64,000 nt of DNA from Bradyrhizobiaceae bacterium PARB1 (GTDB taxonomy: Bacteria > Pseudomonadota > Alphaproteobacteria > Rhizobiales > Xanthobacteraceae). The notes under the pieces were generated by a model. It did no database searches and had not been told where the DNA came from. It saw nothing but the letters and a program-made list of their open reading frames with translations. The stretch is taken from the NCBI GenBank assembly GCA_002256345.1, contig NKIY01000003.1, positions 1 to 64,000 on the forward strand, read 5' to 3'. Numbering within the stretch: the stretch's first letter is position 1; every line of letters begins with the position of its first letter. Made by a program: the position numbers and the translations under genes. Positions 25,014 to 34,279 of this stretch are shown piece by piece.

Positions 25014-25949
25014 CTACTTGTTCAAGAAATTCAGCGGCAGGCCACCGCGCGGCCAGTCCATCGCGATCAGCTCGCCCTTGCCGGACAGCGTGATATAGGC
25101 CGTCTTCAGCTCGGGACCGCCAAAAGCAATATTCGTCGTCACGCGATCACCCGTCTCGACTTGTTCGACCAATTTGCCGTCCGGCGCAATGACAGAAATG
25201 CAGCCGCTCACCAGCGTTGCGACACAGACATTGCCGGAGGCCTCAACCGCCAGCGAGTCGAACATCTGATAGCCGCCGAGACCACAGATCGGCCGCCCGC
25301 GCTCGCCGCGATAGATCGTGTCGCCGGGCACCACCTCGCCGGGCGCACCGACATTGTAGGCCCACAGACGGCCGGTCGGGGTTTCCGCGATATACATGGT
25401 CTTCTCGTCCGGAGAGAGACCGATCCCGTTGGCCGGCAGCACGCCGATCACCTGTTCGGTGATCTCGCTCATCCCCGGCTTGATGTAATAGGCGCCGCCC
25501 ACATCCATGTCGCGCGCGCGGCGCTTGCCGAGCTCGCTGAACCACAAGCCGCCCTGCTTGTCGAAGACGAGATCGTTGGGGCCCTTCAGATTGTGCTCGC
25601 CGCATTTGGTGAACAACGTCTCGACCTTGCCGCTGGCGAGATCGACGCGCTGGATCGCACCGCCGATATATTCATGCGGCTCCGGCGCATGCGGCATCAA
25701 GGTGCCGCGCGACGGCACCCAGCTGAAGCCGCCATTGTTGGTGATGTACATCTTGCCGTCCGGCCCGAGCGCCGCGCCATTCGGGCCACCCGCAATTTTG
25801 GCGACAACCTCCTTGCGGCCATCGGGATAGACCCGCGTCAATTGCTGCGCACGGATCTCGACCAGCACCACGGAGCCATCAGGCATCACCACCGGACCTT
25901 CGGGGAATGCGAGATCGGTGGCGAGGACACGGATGTTGGGGCTGGACAT
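25014..25949 (-). CDS. SMP-30/gluconolactonase family protein
   Basis: About 311 residues from ATG 25949, preceded by GGGAGAG; the frame to 26090 is unsupported. It is a six-bladed beta-propeller of the SMP-30/LRE type, with LAFPEGPVVMPDGSVVLVEI at the start, GGPNGAALGPDGKMYITNNGG, the KGPNDLVFDKQGGLWFSE metal-site blade and NGIGLSPDEKTMYIAET. Family members are Ca/Zn-dependent lactonases (gluconolactone, other sugar or aromatic lactones). No signal peptide. The substrate cannot be told; neighbours are an enoyl-CoA hydratase (divergent) and a GNAT gene. Confidence 0.85.
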   Translation of the reverse strand: MSSPNIRVLATDLAFPEGPVVMPDGSVVLVEIRAQQLTRVYPDGRKEVVAKIAGGPNGAALGPDGKMYITNNGGFSWVPSRGTLMPHAPEPHEYIGGAIQRVDLASGKVETLFTKCGEHNLKGPNDLVFDKQGGLWFSELGKRRARDMDVGGAYYIKPGMSEITEQVIGVLPANGIGLSPDEKTMYIAETPTGRLWAYNVGAPGEVVPGDTIYRGERGRPICGLGGYQMFDSLAVEASGNVCVATLVSGCISVIAPDGKLVEQVETGDRVTTNIAFGGPELKTAYITLSGKGELIAMDWPRGGLPLNFLNK

Positions 25950-26148
25950 AAGCAAGCTCTCCCTTTGAACTTTCCTTGGCTTTTCTTGGTCTCGCCGATC
26001 CATGCCGGCGCGCGAACGCGCAAAGTAGAGCAAACCGGCTCCGCCCTGCCAAGGCGCGCAAATGCATGGCCTCTTGCACGCCAACGCCATTCCGCCTTAG
26101 CTGGTGCCACAAAAACAGAACGCCAGAAGAAACGCCAAGAGGAAGCCC

Positions 26149-26961
26149 ATGTCTGAAGCCGCGACATCCGACGAAGTGCTCTATGCCGTCGCCGACAATA
26201 TCGCGACGATCACGCTCAATCGCCCCGAGCGCATGAACACGATCTCGCGGGAGATGCTGGCGCAGCTCAGTGCCTTGTTCCTGAAGGCCGACGCAGATCC
26301 TGACGTGCGCGTCGTCGTCTTGACCGCTGGCGGCCGTATGTTCTGCGCCGGGCTCGACATGGTGAGCGCCACCCAGGGCAAAGGCATCGGCTCAGCCAAC
26401 GACGCCAACAGCTCGCGCACCACACTCGACATGAAGGCGGCACAGCCGATCGTCATGTTCAATATGGAAAAGCCGACCATCTGCCTGCTCAACGGCGCCG
26501 CCGCGGGCTACGGCATGGATATCGCGCTCAATTGCGACATCCGCATCATGGCGGAGAGCGCCAAGTTCGCTGCCGCCTTCGTCAAGCGCGGCGTCGTCCC
26601 GGAATCCGGCGGCACGTGGTTTCTCCCGCGCATGATCGGCTGGGCCAAGGCCGCCGAACTGATCTTTACCGGCCGCACGCTTTCGGCGCGCGAAAGCCTG
26701 GAGATGGGCTTGACCAACGAGGTCGTTCCCGATGCCGATCTGCAGGCGCGTGGCCGCATCGTCGCCGCCGAGATCGCTGCCAATGCGCCGCTTGCTGTCC
26801 AGGCTGCGAAGCGCATGATGCGCGCGGGTCTGTCCGAGAATTTCGGCGAGCACGTCCATCACGTCTTCCTGCAATTGCTCCCGCTATTCCGCACCGAAGA
26901 CTTTCGCGAGGGCATGGCCTCGTTCCTCGAAAAACGCCCGGCCGACTTCAAGGGCCGCTAA
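26149..26961 (+). CDS. Enoyl-CoA hydratase/isomerase family protein
   Basis: 270 residues of crotonase fold from ATG 26149 after AAGAGGAAG. The CoA oxyanion hole is formed by MFCAGLDM and NGAAAGYGMDIAL. The two classical hydratase glutamates are replaced (D124 and F144); an extra Glu, E152, is present in VVPESGGTWFLPR, a pattern seen in many proteobacterial hydratase/isomerase homologues. Function is therefore a CoA-thioester hydration or isomerisation with unknown substrate. It is followed by two solute-binding protein genes on the same strand, 172 bases away. Confidence 0.85.
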   Translation: MSEAATSDEVLYAVADNIATITLNRPERMNTISREMLAQLSALFLKADADPDVRVVVLTAGGRMFCAGLDMVSATQGKGIGSANDANSSRTTLDMKAAQPIVMFNMEKPTICLLNGAAAGYGMDIALNCDIRIMAESAKFAAAFVKRGVVPESGGTWFLPRMIGWAKAAELIFTGRTLSARESLEMGLTNEVVPDADLQARGRIVAAEIAANAPLAVQAAKRMMRAGLSENFGEHVHHVFLQLLPLFRTEDFREGMASFLEKRPADFKGR

Positions 26962-27133
26962 GGACCCGTGCAGCGCGATAGCGCGGCGCTTGTGCGCCGC
27001 GGCGACGATTGCGCTGCCGGCTCGCTTTCCAAGCCTCCCGCTTGGTGCATACTCCCTCGCATTCGAGCCGCATCATAAAAGTCCGCGCAGACGGGCGGTG
27101 CGGTTGATCGAAGCAAAGGGAGGACAAATCATC

Positions 27134-28354
27134 ATGCATGACTTGAAAGTCCTGCGAGCGCTGGCGCTCGCCTGTTTTGCCTTGACACTGACCACGACCG
27201 CTCACGCACAGAAGAAATACGACACCGGCGCTACCGATACCGAGATCAAGATCGGCAATATCATGCCCTATAGCGGGCCGGCCTCGTCCTACGCCACCAT
27301 CGGCAAGACCGAAGCGGCTTATTTCAAGATGATCAACGAGAAGGGCGGCATCAACGGCCGCAAGATCACGTTCATTTCCTATGACGACGGCTATTCGCCG
27401 CCGAAGACCGTCGAGCAGGCGCGCAAGCTGGTCGAGAACGACGAAGTGCTCTTCATCATGAACCCGCTGGGCACGCCGGGAAACACGGCGATCCAGAAAT
27501 ACATGAACGCCAAGAAGGTGCCGCAGCTGTTCGTCTCCACCGGTGCGGCGAAATGGGCCGACCCGAAGAATTTCCCGTGGACGATGGGATGGCAGCCCAG
27601 CTACCAGGCCGAAGCGCGCATCTACGCGCAATACATCATGAAGAACCATCCCGGCAAAAAGGTCGGCGTTCTCTATGCCAATGACGACTTCGGCAAAGAT
27701 TACATCATCGGCTTGCACGAAGGTTTTGGCGACAAACTGAAGGACTACATTGTCTCCGAAGTACCTTATGAAACGGCTTCACCGACGGTGGATTCTCAGA
27801 TCGTGCAGATCAAGGCGGCCAATCCCGATATCTTCATCAACATCGCCACGCCGAAGTTCGCCGCACAGGCGATCAAGAAGGTCGGCGAGATGGGCTGGAA
27901 GCCGGTCCATATCGTGACCAATGTCTCGGCTTCGGTGGGCAGTGTGATGAAGCCTGCCGGCTACGCCAATTCGCAGGACGTGCTTAGCGCTGCCTATATG
28001 AAGGATCCCAAGGATCCGACGTGGAAAGACGATGCTGGCATGAAGGAATGGAGCGCCTTCATGGACAAGTACTATCCTGAAGGCGACAAGGACGATGGCG
28101 CCACGGTGTTCGGCTATGGCGTCTCGCAAGGGATCGTGCAGGTGCTCAAACAATGCGGCGACGATCTCACGCGCGAAAACATCATGCGGCAGGCCGCCAA
28201 TCTGAACATGGAAATCGGCATCTACCTGCCGGGCACCAAGATCAAGACCAGCCCAACCGACTTCAGCCCGCTCGAGCAACTACAGATGATGCGCTTCAAA
28301 GGCGAAAGCTGGGAGCTGTTCGGCCCACTGATGTCCGGCGAGAAGGGATCGTAG
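27134..28354 (+). CDS. Branched-chain-type ABC transporter substrate-binding protein (tandem copy 1)
   Basis: 406 residues from ATG 27134, preceded by GGGAGGA. Signal peptide MHDLKVLRALALACFALTLTTTAHAQ directs it to the periplasm. It has the two-lobed type I periplasmic-binding fold of the LivK group (IKIGNIMPYSGPASSYATIG, then GGINGRKITFISYDDGYSPPKTVEQARKLVE). Ligands of this subgroup include amino acids, amides and aromatic acids. No permease or ATPase gene is adjacent; a close paralogue follows at 28503. Confidence 0.88.
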   Translation: MHDLKVLRALALACFALTLTTTAHAQKKYDTGATDTEIKIGNIMPYSGPASSYATIGKTEAAYFKMINEKGGINGRKITFISYDDGYSPPKTVEQARKLVENDEVLFIMNPLGTPGNTAIQKYMNAKKVPQLFVSTGAAKWADPKNFPWTMGWQPSYQAEARIYAQYIMKNHPGKKVGVLYANDDFGKDYIIGLHEGFGDKLKDYIVSEVPYETASPTVDSQIVQIKAANPDIFINIATPKFAAQAIKKVGEMGWKPVHIVTNVSASVGSVMKPAGYANSQDVLSAAYMKDPKDPTWKDDAGMKEWSAFMDKYYPEGDKDDGATVFGYGVSQGIVQVLKQCGDDLTRENIMRQAANLNMEIGIYLPGTKIKTSPTDFSPLEQLQMMRFKGESWELFGPLMSGEKGS

Positions 28355-28375
28355 ACGAATTCCGCAACACGGTTT

Positions 28376-28403
28376 CCCCTCTCCATTTCTGGAGAGGGGT
28401 TTT
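28376..28403 (+). terminator. Hairpin with T run between tandem binding-protein genes
   Basis: CCCCTCTCCA, loop TTTC, TGGAGAGGGG, TTTT. A perfect 10-bp stem 22 bases after the stop of the first binding-protein gene. It may terminate or attenuate transcription before the second. Confidence 0.85.
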
Positions 28404-28502
28404 CCCGCTCACATTGCTATGCGCTCCAGCGCAAACATGCATACTCGACGTCGAACAGAAGGCCAGCGAAACGGCCGGCAACAAACGACGCCAGAGGAAA
28501 CG

Positions 28503-29720
28503 ATGAACTGGATACACCTCCGCAGCGCAGTCGCCCTTGTCGCTACGCTCGCGATCGGCGCCCTCACCTCACCTGCGTCAGCGCAGAAGAAATACGATCC
28601 CGGCGCCTCCGACACCGAGATCAAGATCGGCAACATCATGCCCTATAGCGGGCCGGCATCGTCCTATGCCTCGATCGGCAAATCCGAAGCCGCCTATTTC
28701 CGCATGGTCAACGACCTTGGCGGCGTCAACGGCCGCAAAATCAACTTCATCAGCTATGACGATGCCTATTCGCCGCCCAAGACGGTCGAGCAGGCGCGTA
28801 AACTCGTCGAAAGCGATGAGGTCCTTCTCTTTTTCAATCCGCTGGGGACCGCGACCAATTCGGCGATTCAGAAATACATGAACATCAAGAAGGTGCCGCA
28901 CCTCTTCGTGTCATCGGGCGCCTCGAAATGGGCCGATCCAAAACACTTTCCGTGGACGATGGGCTGGTCGCCCAGTTATCACAATGAAGGGCGCATCTGG
29001 GCGACGTGGATCTTGAAGAACCATCCCGATGCCAAGATCGGCGTGCTCTTCCAGAACGACGACATGGGCAAGGACTATTTGAGCGGCGTGCGCGAGGGCC
29101 TTGGCGACAAGGCCGACAAGATGATCGTGACGCAAGCAAGCTTCGAGACCAGCTCGCCCACAGTGGACTCGCAGATCGTCCAGATCCGCACCGCCAATCC
29201 CGATATCTTCCTCAACATCGCTTCCCCCAAGTTCGCGGCCCAGGCCATCAAGAAAGTCGCCGAACTCAATTGGAAGCCGGTGCAGATGCTGGTCAATGTC
29301 TCGCAATCGGTCGGCTCGGTGATCAAGCCGGCGGGCTTCGACAATGCTCAGGGCGTGATCAGCGCAGCCTATATGAAGGACCCAACCGATCCGCAGTGGA
29401 AGGACGATCCGACCATCGCGGAATGGCGCATCTTCATGGACAGATACTATCCGGACGGCGACAAGAACGACATCTACACGCTATATGGGTTTGGCATCGC
29501 GCGCACGCTGGTGCATATCCTGCAACAGTGCGGCGACAATCTCACGCGTGAGAACGTGATGAAACAGGCGACCAGTCTGGATTACGAGGTCGGCATCTTC
29601 TTGCCGGGCACACGCATCAAGACAAGTTCGACCGATTACAGCCCGATACAGCAATTGCAGATGATGCGCTTCAAGGGCGAGCGTTGGGAATTGTTCGGGC
29701 CGGTGCTGAGCAGCGAATAG
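28503..29720 (+). CDS. Branched-chain-type ABC transporter substrate-binding protein (tandem copy 2)
   Basis: 405 residues from ATG 28503 after GAGGAAAC, with signal peptide MNWIHLRSAVALVATLAIGALTSPASAQ. It aligns almost without gaps with the protein at 27134; long blocks are identical (TEIKIGNIMPYSGPASSY, GYSPPKTVEQARKLVE versus AYSPPKTVEQARKLVE, FAAQAIKKV). This is a tandem duplication. Differences cluster in the second half, which may change ligand specificity. No membrane or ATPase component nearby, so both must feed a transporter encoded elsewhere. Confidence 0.88.
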   Translation: MNWIHLRSAVALVATLAIGALTSPASAQKKYDPGASDTEIKIGNIMPYSGPASSYASIGKSEAAYFRMVNDLGGVNGRKINFISYDDAYSPPKTVEQARKLVESDEVLLFFNPLGTATNSAIQKYMNIKKVPHLFVSSGASKWADPKHFPWTMGWSPSYHNEGRIWATWILKNHPDAKIGVLFQNDDMGKDYLSGVREGLGDKADKMIVTQASFETSSPTVDSQIVQIRTANPDIFLNIASPKFAAQAIKKVAELNWKPVQMLVNVSQSVGSVIKPAGFDNAQGVISAAYMKDPTDPQWKDDPTIAEWRIFMDRYYPDGDKNDIYTLYGFGIARTLVHILQQCGDNLTRENVMKQATSLDYEVGIFLPGTRIKTSSTDYSPIQQLQMMRFKGERWELFGPVLSSE

Positions 29721-29726
29721 GCCGCA

Positions 29727-30089
29727 CTATTTCGCAGCATCCTTGGCTGTTGGGGCCGCATCCTTTACCGGCGCGGGCGCCCCCTTCACCGCAGATGCCG
29801 CCGCAGCCTTCTGGGCTGCCTGCAGTTCATCGACTGTCTTTTGCAGATTCGCCACCGTCGCCTTCAATGCATCGATCTGGCGATTGGCGGCATCGAGCCG
29901 CTGTTGCTGATCCAGCCGCAGCTTGCCGACGGTCTGCTGCAGAAAATTGACATTGCTCTGCAAGCAACCGGTGCGCCGCTCCATGGTCTTCTCGGCCGTG
30001 CAGATTTCGATGCCGGGCACATCCTGCGCCACAGCGGCGCTACAGCACGCGGCGAAGAAAGTCAGAGCGAGTATTGTCCAGCCACGCAT
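29727..30089 (-). CDS. Exported coiled-coil small protein
   Basis: 120 residues from ATG 30089 (AAAGGAT upstream). Signal peptide MRGWTILALTFFAACCSAAVAQ. The mature part has a predicted helical coiled coil (LRLDQQQRLDAANRQIDALKATVANLQKTVDELQAAQ) and an Ala/Lys/Pro tail (KGAPAPVKDAAPTAKDAAK). Two Cys residues (EICTAEK, TGCLQ) could pair. No function known. Convergent with the binding-protein gene. Confidence 0.7.
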   Translation of the reverse strand: MRGWTILALTFFAACCSAAVAQDVPGIEICTAEKTMERRTGCLQSNVNFLQQTVGKLRLDQQQRLDAANRQIDALKATVANLQKTVDELQAAQKAAAASAVKGAPAPVKDAAPTAKDAAK

Positions 30090-30202
30090 TGCACATCCTT
30101 TCGTCGACCTGGGACCATGAGAGCAACGGTATTCGTCATCGACTGTCAATCAAACCTGGGAACTAGAGCCGCGGCGTGCCGTTCCTTCAGCCGGAGCATC
30201 CC

Positions 30203-30412
30203 ATGGTGACACGCGATCAACGGCTGGCGGAATTCGACGGTCAGGGCACCCCACCGCCCGACGAGCCCGTGGAGGTCTTGTGCGAAGACAAAAGCGGGAC
30301 CTATCTCCTGCCCTTTGTCTGCGTTTACGCCGCCGGGCAATGGCGGAATGCAGCGACTGGCGACCTCGTCGAAGCTCAGGTGATTGGCTGGCGCCTGCCG
30401 CGGATCGGTTGA
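30203..30412 (+). CDS. Small hypothetical protein (69 aa)
   Basis: From ATG 30203 (CGGAGC upstream) the product is MVTRDQRLAEFDGQGTPPP..., ending with GDLVEAQVIGWRLPRIG. It looks like a small beta-rich cytoplasmic protein: VEVLCEDKSGTYLLPFVCVY then GQWRNAATGDLVEA. Similar short proteins occur in Bradyrhizobium relatives with no known role. Divergent from the coiled-coil protein. Confidence 0.55.
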   Translation: MVTRDQRLAEFDGQGTPPPDEPVEVLCEDKSGTYLLPFVCVYAAGQWRNAATGDLVEAQVIGWRLPRIG

Positions 30413-30635
30413 AACTCACCCCGAAAAGTTCCGCCCGTCTCCGGATGAGACGCAGAGTCAAATATTTCCGCAAAATCTCACCCAAATTGGTGACGCGCAG
30501 TTTCGCGCGATCGCCTACGTCGATACCGGGGGCCGGGTTTGCCGCTGCGCACGCAGCCTTGAGCGGTTTCAAATTACCGCTTCGGCGGACCATATATTGA
30601 TGACGCAGACCTTTTGACTGGCGATACTGACGATC

Positions 30636-30661
30636 AGGCCGGCTTCACCGCCGGCCTTTTT
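30636..30661 (+). terminator. Rho-independent terminator
   Basis: AGGCCGGC, loop TTCACC, GCCGGCC, then TTTTT. The T run is on the plus strand only, so it stops transcripts from the left; it lies 224 bases after the 69-residue gene, in a stretch with no other supported gene. Confidence 0.85.
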
Positions 30662-30669
30662 CTTTTGCC

Positions 30670-31770
30670 TTAAAGCGTCGGTTGACCATGCCGTTGCCCG
30701 AGCAGACGGACGAGATCGACCTGACGGTCGACGCCGGTCTTCATGAACACGGATTTCAGCTGCGTCCGCACCGTGTTGAGACTGACTCTCTGAATCTTGG
30801 AGATCGAATCCACGGACTTTCCGTCGATCACCAGACTGGCGATACGCGCTTCGGCCGGGGTGAGATCGAACAGGGCCTGCAGCAATTCGGGACCCGGGCT
30901 GCGCTGCTGCGTCACGGGCGTGAGAAACACGATAGACACGGCGCCGGCAAACAGATCGAGACCAGACAGGCGGAGCGGCAGGACGTGGGCGATGAATGGC
31001 GCATTCACCTCGCTGCCGGCGACAGGAATAGACCGCCCTGCCTTGATGAGCGACGACGGTACCGTCAGCGCTTCCTTGAACATGATCTGCGCGGCGGACG
31101 ATGCGAACTGGACCTGATCGTTCGCCCCCACTTGAACGGCGAGACCGAGGGCCAGAAAGCTCGGATTGGCGGCCACCGCCCGGCCTGTCTGGGTGACGGC
31201 CGCAGCCGGGAGTCCGATCAGATCAAGCGTGTTGACGGCAATCCGCGCGCGCTCGAAGCCGAGGCGGCCGGACAGCACCGCAGCGCGCGCAAGATGCGGG
31301 CGCAAGATGTCGAGTTTTTCCGCGGTGGCCCGCTCGACCGGCCCTTTGGCATAGGCCTTCTCGATCGAAATCACGAGCGTGTCGCCTGCAGGCGACCGGA
31401 TCGTCGTGCCGACACACCAGCCGAGACCGTTCGGGCGTAGAAGCTCGCTATAGAACGGCTCGGCGTCGAGTTCCGCTTCGGTGAAGGCATCGAGATCGGT
31501 GAGAAACCGGGCTTCGGTATTGGGCACAAGGCGCTCGCCGCGCGGGTTGCGCTGTGCGTAAGGACTGCGGGTCCAGCGCTCGACGCGGCCGTAGATGCGT
31601 TCCGATGACAGCCAACGTGGAACGCCAGGCGCGGCAGCAAAAATCAGTGCGCCTTCGCCATCGACGACGGCAGCAAGGCGATCAAGAAGCGGCGGCCAGC
31701 GATCAGCCATCACGCTCGCTTCATAGATCTCGTCGATCAGCGGTTCAAAGTCTGCAGATGCATCCGGCAC
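30670..31770 (-). CDS. LuxR-type helix-turn-helix regulator
   Basis: 366 residues from GTG 31770, with AGGA six bases upstream; TTG 31794 and longer starts are possible. The C-terminal 60 residues form a LuxR/GerE HTH (DLTPAEARIASLVIDGKSVDSISKIQRVSLNTVRTQLKSVFMKTG). The N-terminal 300 residues have no receiver or autoinducer domain that I can recognise but resemble the sensor part of proteins found often in Bradyrhizobium, with a PAS-like stretch (LDLIGLPAAAVTQTGRAVAANPSFLAL). Target genes unknown. Confidence 0.8.
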   Translation of the reverse strand: MPDASADFEPLIDEIYEASVMADRWPPLLDRLAAVVDGEGALIFAAAPGVPRWLSSERIYGRVERWTRSPYAQRNPRGERLVPNTEARFLTDLDAFTEAELDAEPFYSELLRPNGLGWCVGTTIRSPAGDTLVISIEKAYAKGPVERATAEKLDILRPHLARAAVLSGRLGFERARIAVNTLDLIGLPAAAVTQTGRAVAANPSFLALGLAVQVGANDQVQFASSAAQIMFKEALTVPSSLIKAGRSIPVAGSEVNAPFIAHVLPLRLSGLDLFAGAVSIVFLTPVTQQRSPGPELLQALFDLTPAEARIASLVIDGKSVDSISKIQRVSLNTVRTQLKSVFMKTGVDRQVDLVRLLGQRHGQPTL

Positions 31771-31997
31771 GGCGGGTCCTGACAACGCTGCAATGTTTCC
31801 GAAATGTGGAATCCTTGCTCTGCGATGCAACACCTCAAAACGCGACACATTCCCGTGCTGGTTCACGGAAAGCGTTTGGCGACGACGGCTGCGCGAAAAG
31901 CAACAAGCTACTCGCCCCCCGGCCATAAGGCACGCAGGGGGCGGTTCAGCTTTGTTTATACCGCACTGCAGCGTGCGCCAAGCGAATTCGTTAACGA

Positions 31998-33170
31998 TCA
32001 GGCAGATGTTTTGGCCGGAAGTTCCGGTGGCAGAATCAAAGCTGCAATGATCACCAGCACCGAGAGGCCGGCGAAGGCGTGCAGCATCAGCATGAAGCCG
32101 CCGAGTTCATAGAGCCAGGCGACCAGCCCGACCGAGGCGCCAGCCGCAGTGAAGCCGACGAAGTAACGCACCGCATAGGCCCGCGACCGCCATTCCTCCG
32201 CAGTGTACTTGCCGACGATGGTTTCATTGACGGTGATCTGACCGAACAGGCCGACAATGACGCCGATGGCAACAAGGATCAGCGACACATTCGACATGGT
32301 TGCGGCGAAATACAGGAATGGCGCCAGTACGAGCGAGAGCGGCACGCAGACGGCACGCAGCGAATACCGATCGATCAGCCAGCCGATATTGTACTGCGTC
32401 AGCGCGCCGAACACGTAGACGCCCGCGGCGATGACGCCGAGTGTGGCCGGGCTCTGCGTCAGTTCCGAGAGCCTTTCGGCAAACAGCTTCGGCAATGCAA
32501 TGGTGATGGCATTGAACACGGTGGAGATCGCGATCACCGTCACCAGCAGCGCGACGATGACGCGCCACATATCGGACTTGGCCACGCGCGCCTGCGCGGC
32601 CGCCTGCTTGAAGCCGGAACGATCTTCATGCTTCACCTGCATCATGAACACGACGCCGGCCGCGATGGTGATGATGCCGGGAATGATGAAGGCCCAGCGC
32701 CAGCCGAGGAACTGGCCGATGGCGCCGGTGATCAGCGCCGAGGATGCGACACCGAAATTGCCGAACACACCGTTGACGCCCATCTCGCGGCCGAGCTTGT
32801 CGGCATAGGAGACGATCATCGCAGTGCCGACCGGATGATAGATCGAGGCGAACAGGCCAACGGCGAACAGCGCCGCGCCGAGCTGCAGCGGCGTCTGCAC
32901 GAAGCCGACCGCAATCATCGACAAGCCAATGCCGTAGAAGAAGATCACCATCATGTGGCGGCGGCTCCAGCGATCGCCGAGCCAGCCGGTGAACAGCGAT
33001 CCCGCACCGAAGGCGATGAAGCCTGGCGTCGCATAGGGCAGCAGTTCCGTATAGGTCTTGTCCATCGATGGACCCATTACCAGCACGGCCGCGGCGAAGA
33101 TCAGCATCGCATAGTGATCGATGAAGTGGGCGACGTTGACGAGAGTGATAACGCGAGCTGGTGAGTTCAT
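31998..33170 (-). CDS. MFS transporter
   Basis: 390 residues with about 12 membrane segments, starting at ATG 33170 (MNSPARVITLVNVAHFIDHYAML). The motif A region is FTGWLGDRWSRRHMMVIFF and the following GIGLSMIAVGFVQTPLQL and FASIYHPVGTAMI are typical. The pattern recalls fosmidomycin-resistance-like exporters, but substrate is not assignable. A longer frame (to 33845) runs over the divergent AraC gene and is rejected. The AraC gene, 54 bases away and divergent, is the likely regulator. Confidence 0.85.
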   Translation of the reverse strand: MNSPARVITLVNVAHFIDHYAMLIFAAAVLVMGPSMDKTYTELLPYATPGFIAFGAGSLFTGWLGDRWSRRHMMVIFFYGIGLSMIAVGFVQTPLQLGAALFAVGLFASIYHPVGTAMIVSYADKLGREMGVNGVFGNFGVASSALITGAIGQFLGWRWAFIIPGIITIAAGVVFMMQVKHEDRSGFKQAAAQARVAKSDMWRVIVALLVTVIAISTVFNAITIALPKLFAERLSELTQSPATLGVIAAGVYVFGALTQYNIGWLIDRYSLRAVCVPLSLVLAPFLYFAATMSNVSLILVAIGVIVGLFGQITVNETIVGKYTAEEWRSRAYAVRYFVGFTAAGASVGLVAWLYELGGFMLMLHAFAGLSVLVIIAALILPPELPAKTSA

Positions 33171-33224
33171 GAATCGATTTCCAAGATAACCTGTGATGCC
33201 GTTATAAGCATTGGGCACAACGGG

Positions 33225-34031
33225 ATGTCGCCAATGACTATCGTGGAAACGCCAATTCTGCCGCTCTCGGACCGAAGCCAGTCCACGGCCGATGGCGTCC
33301 ATATGCTGGCGACCCGCTACTCCAAGGGCACGCGGCTCGACAACCACGCGCATCGCGAGGCACAGCTCGTCTATGCCGCCGCCGGCACGATGCAGGTGAC
33401 GACGCCGAAGGGACGCTGGCTGGTACCGCCGGATCGGGCGGTGTGGGTACCGGCCCACCTGCCGCACGCCATCGATGTGCTCGCCGATATCGAGATGCGC
33501 TCGCTTTATTTCAACACCGAACGGCTGGCGCAAGATCGCAACGAAGAGCTCGCGTCCGAATTCGTCGTGCGTGTGTCGCGCCTGCTGCATGAAGCAATCC
33601 TTGCGCTGTTCGATGGCAGCAGCGATCCCTTGCGGATTGATCTGTTGATCAGGCTGGCACTGCTCGAATTGCAGCAGGCCGGCGATCCCACCACCTTCAT
33701 GCCGCTGCCGCAGGAGCCGCGCTGCCGGCGAGCGGCGGAAATCGTGCTCGCCGATCCCACCCGCAATTACGAAATCGAGACGCTGGCGCACATGGTGGGG
33801 ACATCGACACGCACGCTGTCGCGGCTGTTCTCGGCAGAGACGCAACTCAGCTTCAAAAGCTGGTGCCAGCGCGCGCGCATCGCGGCGGCAATCGAGCGGC
33901 TATCGGTGAATGGCAATTTATCGATGAAGCAGCTGGCCTCGGATCTCGGCTATGCGAGCGTGCCCGCCTTCTCACACGCGTTCCGGCAGGTAACGGGCAA
34001 GAGCCCGACGGAGTTTGCGGCGACGAAGTGA
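33225..34031 (+). CDS. AraC-family regulator with N-terminal cupin
   Basis: 268 residues. N-terminal cupin sensor (DNHAHREAQLVYAAAGTMQVTTPKGRWLVPPDRAVWVPAHLPHAID) followed by the two-helix-turn-helix AraC domain (about 170-265; ETLAHMVGTSTRTLSRLFSAETQLSFKSW and LASDLGYASVPAFSHAFRQVTGKSP). The layout is that of NimR/YeaM-type regulators that control a divergent MFS exporter, and an MFS gene is indeed divergent here. Start 33225 or 33234. Confidence 0.88.
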   Translation: MSPMTIVETPILPLSDRSQSTADGVHMLATRYSKGTRLDNHAHREAQLVYAAAGTMQVTTPKGRWLVPPDRAVWVPAHLPHAIDVLADIEMRSLYFNTERLAQDRNEELASEFVVRVSRLLHEAILALFDGSSDPLRIDLLIRLALLELQQAGDPTTFMPLPQEPRCRRAAEIVLADPTRNYEIETLAHMVGTSTRTLSRLFSAETQLSFKSWCQRARIAAAIERLSVNGNLSMKQLASDLGYASVPAFSHAFRQVTGKSPTEFAATK

Positions 34032-34043
34032 GGTAGTTCTTCT

Positions 34044-34240
34044 CCCTCCCCCAAGCGGCGCAGCCGCGCAGCGGGGTCTGGCGGACGAACTCGTCCGCCA
34101 TAGGTGGATCAAAGCGAGCGTTCAGCGAGCTTCGAGACGGGTGGGGTGTCTCCCCACGTGACGTCTGTCGTGGGGAGACACCCCACCCGGCGCTACGCGC
34201 CACCCTCCCCGCTGCGCCGCTACGCGGCTTGAGGGAGGGA
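34044..34240. repeat. Long CCCTCCCC...GGGGTG-type intergenic repeat, copy 1
   Basis: Starts CCCTCCCCCAAGCGGCGCAG and ends GCGGCTTGAGGGAGGGA, so the ends are inverted; inside are paired GTGGGGTGTCTCCCCAC-like arms. A related element lies at 44439-44607. The shared part containing the CGCTGAACGCTCG/CGAGCGTTCAGCG string is in opposite orientation in the two copies. Open frames within are not believable genes. Confidence 0.75.
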
Positions 34241-34279
34241 GACCGTTGGCCTCCGCGCGTCGCTTCTGATTCAACTGTC

